64,000 nucleotides of DNA, from positions 868,001-932,000 of the forward strand of contig NZ_AHMM02000025.1 in NCBI RefSeq assembly GCF_000243675.2, written 5' to 3'. Position numbers and translations under genes: made by a program. The DNA is from Leptospira inadai serovar Lyme str. 10 (GTDB taxonomy: Bacteria > Spirochaetota > Leptospiria > Leptospirales > Leptospiraceae). Positions 16,495 to 25,831 of this stretch are shown here, in pieces. The notes below the pieces were generated by a model. The model was given only the letters and a program-made list of their open reading frames with translations, did no database searches and was not told the DNA's origin. Each line of letters begins with the position of its first letter. The stretch's first letter is position 1.

Positions 16495-18300
16495 ATGCAT
16501 CCGAATCGCAAAAGATTTTCGATCCTCTTCTATTTTCTCTGCGTATTATTCGCGATTCTAACAGTTAGGGTTAGTTATTTAATTTTCTTTAATGATAAGG
16601 AAATCGCCTTTAAGAACGGTGAACGAATTTTAAGAGGCGCGATCTATGATCGCCGCGGGATCGAGTTGGCACTTTCGATCGATTCCTCGACGATCGGGAT
16701 CTATCCGGCGAACATCTATGATCCGAATTTTACCGCGATTCAGCTTTCCCCCTATCTTGATCTTTCACCGGAAAGAATCGAGGGATTGATTCGGGAAAAA
16801 AGCAGATATTTTCTTTTGAAACGCGAGATCGACGATGCCACCGCGACTAGAATTATGGAGATGGCACTTCCGGGGGTTAGGAGAGAAAGGGAATTTAAGC
16901 GAGTTTATCCGCATGGAAGCCTGGCGGCAAGCCTCGTCGGGTTTACGGGGATGGACGATGATAAGGCATTGTCGGGTCTGGAATATTATTATAACCGAGA
17001 GCTAATGACTCCGACCGACTCGGATCCGAATCGGGGTGCAAACGTTCATTTGACTTTGGACGGGCTCATTCAGTTTAAGTTGGAAAAAGCTCTGGGAAAA
17101 CGATTCGAAGAAACCGGGGCCAAGAGAGCTGTCGGGCTTTTGATGGAGATCCATACGGGCAAAATTCTAGCCATGGCGAGTTTTCCTTCATTTGACCCTA
17201 ATCGTTATGCGACATTCGAGGAAATCTCTCACACGAATTGGGCGATTCGGCATGTTTACGAACCCGGATCCACGATGAAAATATTTTTGGCAAGCATATT
17301 GCTTAATGAAAATTTAATTCGTCCTAACGAAAAATTCGATTGTCCGGGATATGTGGAATACGGGAAAACCCGGATCAAATGCACCCAGGTTCACGGGAAG
17401 GTGAATTTGGAGGAGATACTACAATACTCTTGCAATGCGGGGATTATCAAGGCATCGTCTCGGATTCCAAACGAAGTACTTTATGAATATATGAAGCGAT
17501 TCCGGTTCGGAGATAAGACCGGCCTTCTACCTAACGAATCGGTAGGTTACATTCCGACGCTTAACAAGTGGACACCGACGACTCCTATGTTCATGGCGAT
17601 CGGTCAAGGAATGTCCGTGACTCCCGTGCAGCTTGTCGCTTCCGCCGCGTCCGTCGTAAACGGAGGCCGTTTTTTAACTCCTAGAGTCGTTTCCCATATT
17701 ACGGATTCTTACGGCGAAGTTTTGCATGAATTCAAGGCGGAAGAGGCACCCGTGGGGATTCGCGAGTATTCCACCGAAAGGTTATTGAAAGCCATGACAA
17801 AAGTCGTTAGAGACGGAACCGGAAAAAATGCTTATATACAGGAATATTCGATCGCGGGAAAAACCGGGACGGGACAGAAATCGGTTTCCGGAAGGGGCTA
17901 TCAAGACGGTCTCTGGTCCGCATCATTTTTAGGTTTCTTTCCTGCGGAAAAACCTAAAATCGTCGGTTTGATTCTTTTCGATGAACCCAGGGGTTCTAGC
18001 CACACGGGAGGAGGACTTGCCGCACCGGTATTCAAGGAAGTCGTAGAAAATATAATTCCGATTATCGAGCAAGGCGAGCGAACGGTCGATGTCAGGTTAC
18101 CGAAATTGGATCGGAAAAATCAATTTGTAAAGTTTGATCATGTTCCCGATTTAACCGGAAAAAGTAAGAGAGAAGTGGTGGAATTACTTTCTTCCTTGGG
18201 AGTTCCGTTTAAACTACACGGAAGCGGATTTTGTTACGAACAGGATCCTTCTTCCGGAACTTCCTTAAACGGAAAAAGGATCGATGTATTCTTTCAATGA
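16495..18300 (+). CDS. class B penicillin-binding protein with PASTA domain (FtsI/SpoVD type)
   Basis: 601 residues. An N-terminal membrane anchor (residues 8-30) precedes a dimerisation/pedestal domain and a transpeptidase domain with all three motifs: STMK (Ser259/Lys262), SCN (Ser312-Asn314) and KTGTG (Lys456). A C-terminal PASTA-like domain (about 535-601, [20 protein letters not shown]) makes it the FtsI/SpoVD type of monofunctional transpeptidase that crosslinks septal peptidoglycan in the periplasm. No cell-division neighbours (mraW, ftsL, murE) are present, so it is displaced from the usual dcw cluster or is a second class B PBP. The next gene overlaps its stop by 4 bp. Confidence 0.95.
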   Translation: MHPNRKRFSILFYFLCVLFAILTVRVSYLIFFNDKEIAFKNGERILRGAIYDRRGIELALSIDSSTIGIYPANIYDPNFTAIQLSPYLDLSPERIEGLIREKSRYFLLKREIDDATATRIMEMALPGVRREREFKRVYPHGSLAASLVGFTGMDDDKALSGLEYYYNRELMTPTDSDPNRGANVHLTLDGLIQFKLEKALGKRFEETGAKRAVGLLMEIHTGKILAMASFPSFDPNRYATFEEISHTNWAIRHVYEPGSTMKIFLASILLNENLIRPNEKFDCPGYVEYGKTRIKCTQVHGKVNLEEILQYSCNAGIIKASSRIPNEVLYEYMKRFRFGDKTGLLPNESVGYIPTLNKWTPTTPMFMAIGQGMSVTPVQLVASAASVVNGGRFLTPRVVSHITDSYGEVLHEFKAEEAPVGIREYSTERLLKAMTKVVRDGTGKNAYIQEYSIAGKTGTGQKSVSGRGYQDGLWSASFLGFFPAEKPKIVGLILFDEPRGSSHTGGGLAAPVFKEVVENIIPIIEQGERTVDVRLPKLDRKNQFVKFDHVPDLTGKSKREVVELLSSLGVPFKLHGSGFCYEQDPSSGTSLNGKRIDVFFQ

Positions 18301-20180
18301 AAGAGCTTCGCTCGGATCTTCTTAATAAAAATTTAAAGTCTTTGGGAAAAATTTCTCCCGAAATGGCCCGGGAAATCCGCTCCTCCAATATCGAGGCCGA
18401 ACTTGTGCAAACTCCGTCCGGAGAACCTAGCCTGAAAATCGGCACCACTTTGTTGCATAGTTCGAGAGAACCGGTTATGGAAGTTATGCGCCAACTGGAT
18501 CCTCTTAAAAAGGGGGACGAGGATCGAGTTTTTCTTTTTTTCGGCTCCGGCCTCGGTTATTCGATCCGGTACGCTTTGGGATTCGATAAGGTTGTTTGTG
18601 TTTGGATGGAGCCGTTTCCTGGTATGATCAAATTAGCGTTCTCTCTCCATGATTATTCAAGCGAGCTGGAAAACGACAAACTTCGAATCATACTATCTCC
18701 CTTTGACGAGACTTCCCTATATACCGGTTTGAAAGGTGTTTCGGGATTGCCGGTTAGTTTTATTCCCCATAGAGGAAGTCTACAATGGAATGCCGCGGCT
18801 TACCAGGAACCTCGCTTTTTAGCGGAAACTTATTTTCATAAGAAGGACGTAAACACTGCGACCCTGACCAGATTCGAAAAAGTGTGGACCGGAAATTTTT
18901 TACGGAATCTTCCCGAACTTTTGCATTTACATCCGATTCGATCCTTATTCGAGCTTTGCGGATCCAAAATTGATATAATAGTTTGCGGAGCCGGACCTTC
19001 TCTTTCTCATTCTTTACCCGACTTAAAACGTTTCCGAGAGAGATTCATTTTGATCGCGGTTGATACTGCATTATTGATTTTACAAAAGGCGGGTATCGAT
19101 CCCGATTTGGTTTTTAGCGTCGATCCGCAATCCATCAATTCTAAATATCTGGAAGGGTACGTCGGTGACTGCGCATTCGTTTTCGATCCGACAACTTCTT
19201 ATCATTCTTTACGTTTACCTTCGGTAGTAAAGGGAGGATTCTTCACCTCTTCTCCTTTTCCGTGGATCAAATTAATCGAATCGAATTTAGACGGAGGAAT
19301 CGGCGGTTTGGATTTTGGCGGATCCGTCTCGACGAACGCGACGAGCCTTGCGGAGAAAATGGGCGCTAGATCGATCCTTTTATTAGGACAAGACCTTTCC
19401 TTTCCCGGTACGATTGCCCATTGCAAGGGGGCCGTTTTAGAGGAAAGATTGAATTTCTTGGAAAGACGAAAGTTCAGAAGGGAATTCCATAATCATAAAC
19501 AAATGACCGCGTTACCCGTAAAATGGGTGGAATCCGAAACTGGAGAAAATCTGAGAACAAACGAGAAACTTCTCATATTTAAAAAATGGTTCGAAGAAAG
19601 AAAGAAGGAGGTCCCATGGAGAAATTTAAGCAGAGAGGGCGCTCGACTCGAAAGCATTCCTTTTATAGGATTTTCGGATTGGTTCGGTCAAAATTCCGTG
19701 GATCTGAAGTTTGTTCAGGAAGTTCGAAATTCAATCAAAAGAATCAGAAATTCTAAACCGTTGCTGAGATCGATCGACCTATTAGAGGATCTGAAAAAAA
19801 TCTCCGTCGAGCTAGATGAATTCCTGAAAGAAGTTCGGAAAGGCGAGGACCTATCTCGAAAAATTTATACTCTGATTGAAGAGGGCGGACGGGAAAGGGA
19901 TTCGATCCGATCTTCTCTGCGGGAGATTGCTCGAGTCGACGAATTAGTTGCATCGAAGAAAGGGCTCACGGAATTTCTAGGAACAAGTCTTCAGAGAGTG
20001 ATTCTTTCGATCACCGAGGGTTATGAAACGGACTTGACTCTGGAGGAAAAGAAAAACGAACAATTAGCGATCGCAAAGAAAAGCGTTCTTCTATACGAAG
20101 GTCTTCGTTCGGCCACTCAATTAAATATTCGTTTATTAAAAAAATCGATTTTTAGGATTCAGACGACTCGCAAGTACTGA
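18297..20180 (+). CDS. DUF115 / MptE-like (motility accessory factor type) protein
   Basis: 627 residues from an ATG that overlaps the PBP stop codon (ATGA), which implies coupled translation. A longer frame from 18231 exists but lies inside the PBP gene. The central part carries the DUF115 core ([12 protein letters not shown], then [28 protein letters not shown]), a 6-hydroxymethylpterin pyrophosphokinase MptE-like Rossmann fold. Campylobacter Maf proteins of this family act in flagellin glycosylation with nonulosonic acids. The C-terminal 150 residues are coiled coil. A role in glycan transfer is inference; the coupling to a PBP is unusual. Confidence 0.9.
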   Translation: MKELRSDLLNKNLKSLGKISPEMAREIRSSNIEAELVQTPSGEPSLKIGTTLLHSSREPVMEVMRQLDPLKKGDEDRVFLFFGSGLGYSIRYALGFDKVVCVWMEPFPGMIKLAFSLHDYSSELENDKLRIILSPFDETSLYTGLKGVSGLPVSFIPHRGSLQWNAAAYQEPRFLAETYFHKKDVNTATLTRFEKVWTGNFLRNLPELLHLHPIRSLFELCGSKIDIIVCGAGPSLSHSLPDLKRFRERFILIAVDTALLILQKAGIDPDLVFSVDPQSINSKYLEGYVGDCAFVFDPTTSYHSLRLPSVVKGGFFTSSPFPWIKLIESNLDGGIGGLDFGGSVSTNATSLAEKMGARSILLLGQDLSFPGTIAHCKGAVLEERLNFLERRKFRREFHNHKQMTALPVKWVESETGENLRTNEKLLIFKKWFEERKKEVPWRNLSREGARLESIPFIGFSDWFGQNSVDLKFVQEVRNSIKRIRNSKPLLRSIDLLEDLKKISVELDEFLKEVRKGEDLSRKIYTLIEEGGRERDSIRSSLREIARVDELVASKKGLTEFLGTSLQRVILSITEGYETDLTLEEKKNEQLAIAKKSVLLYEGLRSATQLNIRLLKKSIFRIQTTRKY

Positions 20181-20343
20181 ACCCAAAAAGCGCATACGCG
20201 GGACACCAACCCACCACTCCGGTAGTCAAAGGAATGATTCCGAAAGCGCCCAACCAGCTCTGGGAATACAAGCCCCAGCCGATAACCAATACTCCTACGA
20301 AAGATCTAAGAAAACGATCTAGCTTATTTTCATTTGTATCCAT
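20152..20343 (-). CDS. DUF2892 (YgaP-type) small inner-membrane protein
   Basis: About 63 residues. A short basic N-terminus (NKLDRFLRSFVGVLVIGWG) is followed by two closely spaced membrane helices and ends in the DUF2892 pattern [17 protein letters not shown] with two conserved cysteines. The ATG at 20343 has GGAG six bases upstream; an in-frame ATG at 20355 would add four residues. Its 3' end overlaps the convergent DUF115 gene by 29 bp. Family members are often found beside rhodanese or sulphur genes, none of which is seen here. Confidence 0.85.
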   Translation of the reverse strand: MDTNENKLDRFLRSFVGVLVIGWGLYSQSWLGAFGIIPLTTGVVGWCPAYALFGFSTCESSES

Positions 20344-20529
20344 AAACGACTCCATTTTATTCCGATCATCATACCACGAGCTTTCGCTTTAAAATATTTG
20401 ATAATTCTCAGAATAGAAAAAGACGTCTATCTGCGATTCTTGGATGAAAAGGACCGGAAAAGCTGCCATAACGACGTCGCTTAACGAAGATTGGAAGAGT
20501 ATTGCGTCCAAAATTTTTTCTTTTTTCTG

Positions 20530-20577
20530 TTGACTCGGATTGTGCGGCGCATTAAACCTGGATTGTGCGTTGCACAA
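20530..20577 (+). promoter_or_regulatory. promoter with two TGC-N3-GCA operators upstream of phasin-like gene 1
   Basis: A TTGACT -35 box (20530-20535) lies 17 bp from a weak -10 (TAAACC, 20553-20558). Operator 1, TTGTGCGGCGCATTA (20540-20554), fills the spacer. Operator 2, TTGTGCGTTGCACAA (20563-20577), is a perfect inverted repeat with a 3-bp centre. The centres are 23 bp apart, about two helical turns. The same promoter and operator geometry stands before phasin-like gene 2, and one site precedes gene 3. TGC-N3-GCA agrees with the CTGC-N3-GCAG site described for the PHA repressor PhaR. Confidence 0.8.
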
Positions 20578-20600
20578 CAGTGTGACCAGGAGAGAGTAAA

Positions 20601-20978
20601 ATGGAAAAACAAATTCTAGATGTTCTTAACGCAGGACTCGGTATTGTAAAGACCGGGCAAGAAGGACTGGAAAAAGCTAAAGCAGAATTCACCAAGAGTT
20701 TCCAAGAATTGGCGGCAAAAGGTGCAGCAGATAATTCAGAGTCTTCCGTTCGCGTCCGCGAGTTCGTCGATAAACTCCTTAACGAAGCTAAGGAACTTAC
20801 GACAGCAGCCGGAAAAGGCTACGAAGATACCCGTGTTAAGGTCCTCGAGAAATACAACCAACTTGTAGAAGAGGCCAAAAAACTCGTTCCTCAAGAACAA
20901 GTCGACGCTATTAAAGCAAAACTTAGCGAAGTTACGGAAACCGTAAAAAACGGTATTCCAAGTAAAAAAACCGCATAA
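20601..20978 (+). CDS. phasin-like granule-associated protein 1
   Basis: 125 residues, almost wholly amphipathic helix, starting MEKQILDVLNAGLGIVKTGQ and rich in Lys/Glu. It resembles the phasin-related family (PhaF/PhaP-like): proteins that coat polyhydroxyalkanoate granules, often annotated so in Leptospira. AGGAGAG precedes the ATG. Gene 2 at 25832 is a close paralogue (most aligned residues conserved, including AKGAADNSE and VDKLLNE). Expression is probably controlled by the two operators upstream. No PHA synthase or depolymerase is in this window, so binding to PHA is inference. A strong terminator follows. Confidence 0.82.
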   Translation: MEKQILDVLNAGLGIVKTGQEGLEKAKAEFTKSFQELAAKGAADNSESSVRVREFVDKLLNEAKELTTAAGKGYEDTRVKVLEKYNQLVEEAKKLVPQEQVDAIKAKLSEVTETVKNGIPSKKTA

Positions 20979-21006
20979 GATATATAGCCGTTTGAACCTC
21001 CCCGAT

Positions 21007-21040
21007 TCGGCGGGAATTTCTTCCCGCCGAGAATTTTTTT
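21007..21040 (+). terminator. intrinsic terminator after phasin-like gene 1
   Basis: A perfect 10-bp stem (TCGGCGGGAA at 21007-21016 with TTCCCGCCGA at 21021-21030), TTTC loop, followed by GAATTTTTTT. It lies 28 bp after the stop. The convergent aminotransferase gene ends at 21068, and its transcript would read the same hairpin in reverse, so it may serve both. Confidence 0.92.
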
Positions 21041-21067
21041 CACTCTTTTTCTCTCGTTAACCCTTTT

Positions 21068-22291
21068 TTATTTTCGGATGGAATGTAAACGTTTCCAGGC
21101 TTTGAATAATCGATTCGCTCCGATTTCCATTTCCTCGGTATTGGCTCGGGAAAAATTCCATCTTAGTTGCTTACCGGAAGACTCATCGGTAAAAAAAGTA
21201 TCTCCGGGAACGATGGCAACGCCTTCTTCGAGGGCCGTTTTGAAGAGTAGATTCGTATCCGTCTTATCCAGAAATTCCACCCACAAAAATAACCCTCCTA
21301 GAGGTCGCTTCAATCGTATCGCGCCGCCGAAAGTTTTCAGAAACATCTCCGTGGCCATTTTCGCTTTTCGTGAATAGTTCTCTTTTAGGCCGATCAGATG
21401 ATTTCGGAAATTACCGGATATTAAGAATTGATAAACTATTTCCTGATTAATCAAGGGAGAATGTAGATCCATTGCCTGCTTTTGTACGATCAATTCTCGC
21501 ATCAGCTCTTTAGGAGCCCTTATCCATCCCACTCGCAGGCCCGGAGCAAGTATTTTGGAGAATGTACCTATCGAGAAAGTGTTCTCGGGACAAAGCATAT
21601 GCAAGGAAATCGGGATTTCGTTTTCGTAATTCAATTCGCGATAAGCGACGTCTTCAAGGACAGGGATCCCGGCCTCTTCGCAAATTCGAGCGATCGCTTT
21701 ACGATTTTGTAAAGAATAAGAGAAGCCGGTCGGGTTCTGAAAATCCGGAATGCAATAAAAGAACTTGGGCGGATTATGATTGCGGGAAATCTGCGCCTTT
21801 AATTCCGACGGATCAGGTCCTTCTGATTTATAATCGAGGCCGATGAAGCGAGGGCCGTAGGAGGAAAAGGTTTGTATCGCACCTAGATAACTAGGTCTTT
21901 CGATCAGAATAGAATCGCCCTCATCTAGAAAAAATCTTCCCAATAAATCTAGGGCTTGCTGGGAACCGTTAGTCAGCAATATTTCCTCGGGGCTAGATTG
22001 CGGGTAATAAGATTCCGCGATCCAAGCTCTAAGTTTAGGATGTCCTTGCGTTTCCGAGTATTGAAAAAGTTTAGCGCCGCTTTCTCGGATCGCAAGGGCG
22101 GCACCGTCCGAAAAATCTTCGATGGGAAAGAGAGAATCATCCGGTAGTCCTCCTGCGAAAGAAAGTATATCGGAATCGTTAATCACTTTTAGAATATCCC
22201 TTATCACGGATTCGGGAGTTCTCGCTACTCGACTCGAAGATCGAATGGAGCCTTCGGAGTTTATAAGAGATTTCGTAAATGACTTGCCCAT
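21068..22291 (-). CDS. PLP-dependent aminotransferase, fold type I (2-aminoadipate/LysN-like)
   Basis: 407 residues, lacking a DNA-binding domain. The PLP lysine is in SIGTFSKILAPGLRVGW, and SFAGGLPDDSLFP, NPTGFSYS and the final RWNFSRAN are typical of the KAT/LysN/MocR-type aminotransferase clade. It probably transfers the amino group of an alpha-amino acid to 2-oxoglutarate in the cytoplasm; the substrate is not readable. It is transcribed divergently from a MocR-type regulator across a 60-bp gap with repeated ATACAGA sites, so that regulator very likely controls it. Confidence 0.93.
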   Translation of the reverse strand: MGKSFTKSLINSEGSIRSSSRVARTPESVIRDILKVINDSDILSFAGGLPDDSLFPIEDFSDGAALAIRESGAKLFQYSETQGHPKLRAWIAESYYPQSSPEEILLTNGSQQALDLLGRFFLDEGDSILIERPSYLGAIQTFSSYGPRFIGLDYKSEGPDPSELKAQISRNHNPPKFFYCIPDFQNPTGFSYSLQNRKAIARICEEAGIPVLEDVAYRELNYENEIPISLHMLCPENTFSIGTFSKILAPGLRVGWIRAPKELMRELIVQKQAMDLHSPLINQEIVYQFLISGNFRNHLIGLKENYSRKAKMATEMFLKTFGGAIRLKRPLGGLFLWVEFLDKTDTNLLFKTALEEGVAIVPGDTFFTDESSGKQLRWNFSRANTEEMEIGANRLFKAWKRLHSIRK

Positions 22292-22316
22292 AGGATCGAA
22301 TCATTTTATATACTAA

Positions 22317-22365
22317 ATACAGAAAACCATACAGATACAGAATATTATTTTATGACCGATACAGA
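22317..22365. promoter_or_regulatory. ATACAGA direct repeats between aminotransferase and MocR regulator
   Basis: Four ATACAGA copies start at 22317, 22329, 22335 and 22359, the last inside codons 3-5 of the regulator gene. Spacings of 12, 6 and 24 bp keep them close to the same helical face. MocR/GabR-type regulators typically bind direct repeats with related ATAC cores, and the sites occupy the whole 60-bp gap between divergent starts. Confidence 0.6.
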
Positions 22366-23776
22366 TAAATCAGGAACAAAGTACACGAAAATCGCAATGT
22401 CTTTGATCCATAGAATCGAAGCGGGAGAATTTTTACCCGGAACTAAGTTGCCTTCCTTGAGGAGAATTTGCCGATCCGAGAGATGCAATTTGTCTACGGC
22501 TGTCGAGGCCTTCGGAATTCTTCAGGAACGAGGATATATTAGAGGAAGAGAAAGGTCGGGATATTTCATTCTTCCTAAGGCGGAACCCGCTTCCGTTTAT
22601 AAAGTGGATAAGCCAGTCAGAATCTCGAGTCCTACGGTTCCGGAAGAGGTCAGCTCCCTTCTCGCGGAATTAGCGGATCCGAGATTCGTATCTCTCGGCG
22701 CGGCTGTACCGGATTCTCAATTTCTTCCCTTTGCTTCCTTGGAACGTTCTTATCGTAAAACGATGCGAAATTCCTTTCTTCATAATTATTCCGACGTTCA
22801 GGGAGATTTGGAACTAAGAAGAAAAATCGCAACCAGATCTTCCACAAAAGAACGGCGTATCTCTCCGGAGGAAGTGTTTATTACGATCGGTTGTTCCGAA
22901 GCGGCGTTTATCGCACTTTCTTTGTTAACAAAGCCTGGAGATCAGGTGGTTGTGGAATCTCCTTTGCACTTCGTACTATATCAAATTTTGAGCATATTAA
23001 AACTGAAGGCCATCGAAATTCCAACCGACCCAATCCACGGTATGGACTTGGATTCTTACGAATCCGTACTGAAAACGTCCCAGCCTAAGATACTTGTTAC
23101 CGTACCCACTTTTTCAAATCCTACCGGGAGCCTTTTGCCTCTGAATTCCAAAAAGGAAGTTCTCCGGCTTTCCGCTAAATACGGGATTAAAATTTTAGAG
23201 GATGATATTTACGGCGAGCTTTTGCATTCTCCGGGACCGCGACCTCCGTCGCTTTTATCGTTGGACGAAGACGGGTTCGTCATGCAAGTTTCTTCCCTAT
23301 CCAAGACCGTCAGTCCGGGTTTAAGGACGGGATGGCTGATCGCCGATCGAGAAATAATAGGAAGAGCGGTTCAAAGAAGAATGGTCGAGTCGATCGCATT
23401 GCCTAGTCTTCCCCAACTCGCGGCGGCGGATTTCTTGGGTTCTCTCGGTTACGAAAGACATCTTAGAAATTTTAGGCGCAGTATCGGAAATTCCATTTTT
23501 TCTTATGCGGACGCTTTTTTGGAATACTTTCCAAAAGGTACTCGTTTGACGATTCCAAAAGGAGGCTTTTTACTTTGGATCGAACTTCCGAACGGAAAGG
23601 ATTCTAGAGAGCTGCGTCTTCGCGCAGCCAAAAAACGGATCAGTCTCGTTCCCGGAAATTTATTTTCTCTATCGGGAAAATACGTAAGTAATTTCAGAAT
23701 CAATGCGGGTATTTCCTTCGGTCCCAAAGTAGTGTCCGCAATCCGAACTTTGGGAAGAATCGCAGGAGAGATTTAG
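22352..23776 (+). CDS. MocR/PdxR-family regulator (GntR wHTH fused to aminotransferase domain)
   Basis: 474 residues. The first 75 are a GntR winged helix (IAMSLIHRIEAGEFLPGTKLPSLRRICR). A linker leads to a fold type I aminotransferase domain with the PLP lysine in VSSLSKTVSPGLRTGW and NPTGSLLP. MocR proteins sense PLP or amino-acid aldimines and activate or repress neighbouring metabolic genes. The divergent aminotransferase is the obvious target. The ATG lies 60 bp from the other gene's start and overlaps the repeated ATACAGA sites, suggesting self-regulation. Interestingly, regulator domain and target belong to the same aminotransferase clade. Confidence 0.94.
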   Translation: MTDTDKSGTKYTKIAMSLIHRIEAGEFLPGTKLPSLRRICRSERCNLSTAVEAFGILQERGYIRGRERSGYFILPKAEPASVYKVDKPVRISSPTVPEEVSSLLAELADPRFVSLGAAVPDSQFLPFASLERSYRKTMRNSFLHNYSDVQGDLELRRKIATRSSTKERRISPEEVFITIGCSEAAFIALSLLTKPGDQVVVESPLHFVLYQILSILKLKAIEIPTDPIHGMDLDSYESVLKTSQPKILVTVPTFSNPTGSLLPLNSKKEVLRLSAKYGIKILEDDIYGELLHSPGPRPPSLLSLDEDGFVMQVSSLSKTVSPGLRTGWLIADREIIGRAVQRRMVESIALPSLPQLAAADFLGSLGYERHLRNFRRSIGNSIFSYADAFLEYFPKGTRLTIPKGGFLLWIELPNGKDSRELRLRAAKKRISLVPGNLFSLSGKYVSNFRINAGISFGPKVVSAIRTLGRIAGEI

Positions 23777-23860
23777 CGCCAGGGTCGAATCGGTTTTTTC
23801 TAGGACCCTTAAAAAGAATTGAGGGCATTCCCCTTCATAAAATATTGTCTGGGCGAAAGC

Positions 23861-24880
23861 ATGAATCTCGAAACTGAAATTCACCGACAATCGGTCCTGT
23901 GCAGCTCAGGTGGAAAACTCAACTTGAACGCAGTCGGATGGTCAAAGATCCCCTTGCATCGATGCAATGTCGTCGGGCACTGGTTACGAAAGAAAAAATG
24001 GAATTACTGGTGTTTTTACGATAAAGATTTTCTGGCGTCCTTTACCGTTTCGGATCTGGATTATGCCGGCGTGGTTTTCTGTTATTGGTTAGATCGGAAA
24101 ACGGGTGAGTTCGAGGAAAGTACGATCTTGACTCCGTTCGGCCAAGGTTGTTCTCTCGGGCAGACCGTCGCGAACACCGCTTTGTACGAAGGTAAGCCCG
24201 GTACGGTTTCCTTCAAAGTGGATGAATACGGAAGTTATCGCATTTTCGTGGATTTTAGTAGGTCCAATCGCAAACGGATTCGAGCAGACTTGCGCGTAGA
24301 CGTTCCTCAGGGTTGGGAAACCTTGAACGTGGTCGTTCCTTGGAGTCGAAATCGTTTCCAATTTACTCATAAACTTTTCGGTTTAAGCGTGGAAGGTGAT
24401 GTGGAAATCGGTGGAAGGTCCCACGTATTCAAGAGCGAAGATTCGTTTGCAGTTCTAGATTTTGGAAGAGGGGTATGGCCTTACTCGACGAAATGGAATT
24501 GGGCATCGATGTCCTATCGACCTTCTCCAAAGGAGGTCTACGGTATTAATCTAGGCGGGGGATGGACGGACGGAACGGGCACGACGGAAAACGCCCTTTT
24601 AATTAACGGAAGAATCTACAAATTACCTTCGGACGTGAATTTCGAATTCGATCGAAAAGATCCCGACAAACCCTGGATCATCTATACGAAAGATAGTAAG
24701 GCGGTAGAATTAACCCTTACTCCCACATTTCATCGCAAAGCAACTTCGAACGTAGGAATCATTTCGTCAGCCGTTCATCAAATGATCGGAAATTTTGACG
24801 GAGTCCTTCGAGTAGGAAAAAACGAATTCAGAATCAAGGGTGGGCAAGGATGGGCGGAAGATCATATTGCCCGCTGGTAA
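23861..24880 (+). CDS. DUF2804 family protein
   Basis: 339 residues from the ATG at 23861; an upstream in-frame TTG at 23819 has no good ribosome-binding site. Rich in Trp and beta-strand residues, with the DUF2804 features NAVGWSKIPLHRCN near the N-terminus, LDFGRGVWPYSTKWNWASM in the middle and NLGGGWTDGTGTTENALLINGR after it. No signal peptide. The family has a lipocalin-like beta structure and no established function. It is transcribed with ppk2 (63 bp downstream), though that gene appears to have its own promoter. Confidence 0.9.
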   Translation: MNLETEIHRQSVLCSSGGKLNLNAVGWSKIPLHRCNVVGHWLRKKKWNYWCFYDKDFLASFTVSDLDYAGVVFCYWLDRKTGEFEESTILTPFGQGCSLGQTVANTALYEGKPGTVSFKVDEYGSYRIFVDFSRSNRKRIRADLRVDVPQGWETLNVVVPWSRNRFQFTHKLFGLSVEGDVEIGGRSHVFKSEDSFAVLDFGRGVWPYSTKWNWASMSYRPSPKEVYGINLGGGWTDGTGTTENALLINGRIYKLPSDVNFEFDRKDPDKPWIIYTKDSKAVELTLTPTFHRKATSNVGIISSAVHQMIGNFDGVLRVGKNEFRIKGGQGWAEDHIARW

Positions 24881-24908
24881 AATACCCTTATCGGATCATA
24901 ACTTAGAT

Positions 24909-24936
24909 TTGACACCGATCCACAAATACATACGTT
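24909..24936 (+). promoter_or_regulatory. putative promoter of the PPK2 gene
   Basis: TTGACA (24909-24914), 16-bp spacer, TACGTT (24931-24936). The expected transcription start is at or next to the ATG at 24944, and no Shine-Dalgarno sequence is present, so the transcript may be leaderless. Confidence 0.42.
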
Positions 24937-24943
24937 ACTTTGA

Positions 24944-25690
24944 ATGATCGATCTAAAGCAGATTTCCCCAGAACCGCCTAACGACGTAAAAAAGGAAAAA
25001 GCAGAAGAGGATCGAATCGGGCATCTAAATAGAATCGGAGAATTGCAAACTAGGCTCTTCGCTTCCAAAGAGAAGGCGATTCTTATCGTTCTTCAGGGGA
25101 TGGACACGTCGGGCAAAGACGGGACTGTCAAAAAGTTATTTACGGTTTTAAATCCTCTAGGTTGTACCTGTGTCGGTTGGAAAATTCCGAATCAGGAGGA
25201 ACAGGGCCACGATTTTTTATGGAGGATTCATAAATCGACGCCCGCCAAAGGCATGATTCAGGTTTTCAATCGGTCGCATTATGAAGACGTTATAGTTCCT
25301 CTCGTAAAAAAAGATATTAACGCGAGTCGAATTCAGAAGCGGCTAAAATATATCGCGGAATTCGAAAGACTCTTAACGGAGGAGAATAATACGCTCATCC
25401 TCAAATTCTTCCTTCATATATCCAAGCAAGAACAATCGTTTCGAATCGAAAAACGTCTAGAGGATCCTCAAAAAAAATGGAAATTCGATCCGAGCGATTT
25501 GGTGGCCCATTCCTTGTACGACGAGCATTTGAAGGCCTACGCGGAAGTGCTGAGTTTTTGCGAAGATTCCTATCCGTGGAAAATTATTCCCGCAGACAAG
25601 AAATGGTATCGTGATTATTTAATTGCCAAGTTAATCCGTGAGGAAATGGACAAAATGGACCTCCATTACCCGGAAACTGAATCCACTTGA
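24944..25690 (+). CDS. polyphosphate kinase 2 family protein (PPK2)
   Basis: 248 residues. Walker A is GMDTSGKDG (52-60), and the NRSHYEDV and lid-region motifs of the PPK2 family follow. PPK2 enzymes transfer phosphate between inorganic polyphosphate and nucleotides, mostly making NDP or NTP from polyphosphate. Length and the single domain suit class I or III; the class cannot be fixed by eye. The gene lies 140 bp before phasin-like gene 2. PHA and polyphosphate are both storage polymers, so a reserve-related grouping is plausible. No good ribosome-binding site precedes the ATG. Confidence 0.93.
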   Translation: MIDLKQISPEPPNDVKKEKAEEDRIGHLNRIGELQTRLFASKEKAILIVLQGMDTSGKDGTVKKLFTVLNPLGCTCVGWKIPNQEEQGHDFLWRIHKSTPAKGMIQVFNRSHYEDVIVPLVKKDINASRIQKRLKYIAEFERLLTEENNTLILKFFLHISKQEQSFRIEKRLEDPQKKWKFDPSDLVAHSLYDEHLKAYAEVLSFCEDSYPWKIIPADKKWYRDYLIAKLIREEMDKMDLHYPETEST

Positions 25691-25756
25691 ATCGATCCTA
25701 AATACCTCCATCTAACGAAAAAAATCGAAACCCGAAGGAAAATTTCAATTTCCCGA

Positions 25757-25804
25757 TTGACCGAATTTGTGCGGCGCATTACAAGTGGTTTGTGCAATGC
25801 ACTA
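25757..25804 (+). promoter_or_regulatory. promoter with two TGC-N3-GCA operators upstream of phasin-like gene 2
   Basis: TTGACC (25757-25762), 17-bp spacer, TACAAG (25780-25785). Operator 1, TTGTGCGGCGCATTA (25767-25781), is identical over 15 bases to operator 1 of gene 1. Operator 2, TTGTGCAATGCACTA (25790-25804), differs in its centre. The centre distance is 23 bp, the same as upstream of gene 1. Occupied, operator 1 would block RNA polymerase. Confidence 0.8.
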
Positions 25805-25831
25805 AATAGTTCCCCTAAGGAGAAAAAGATC

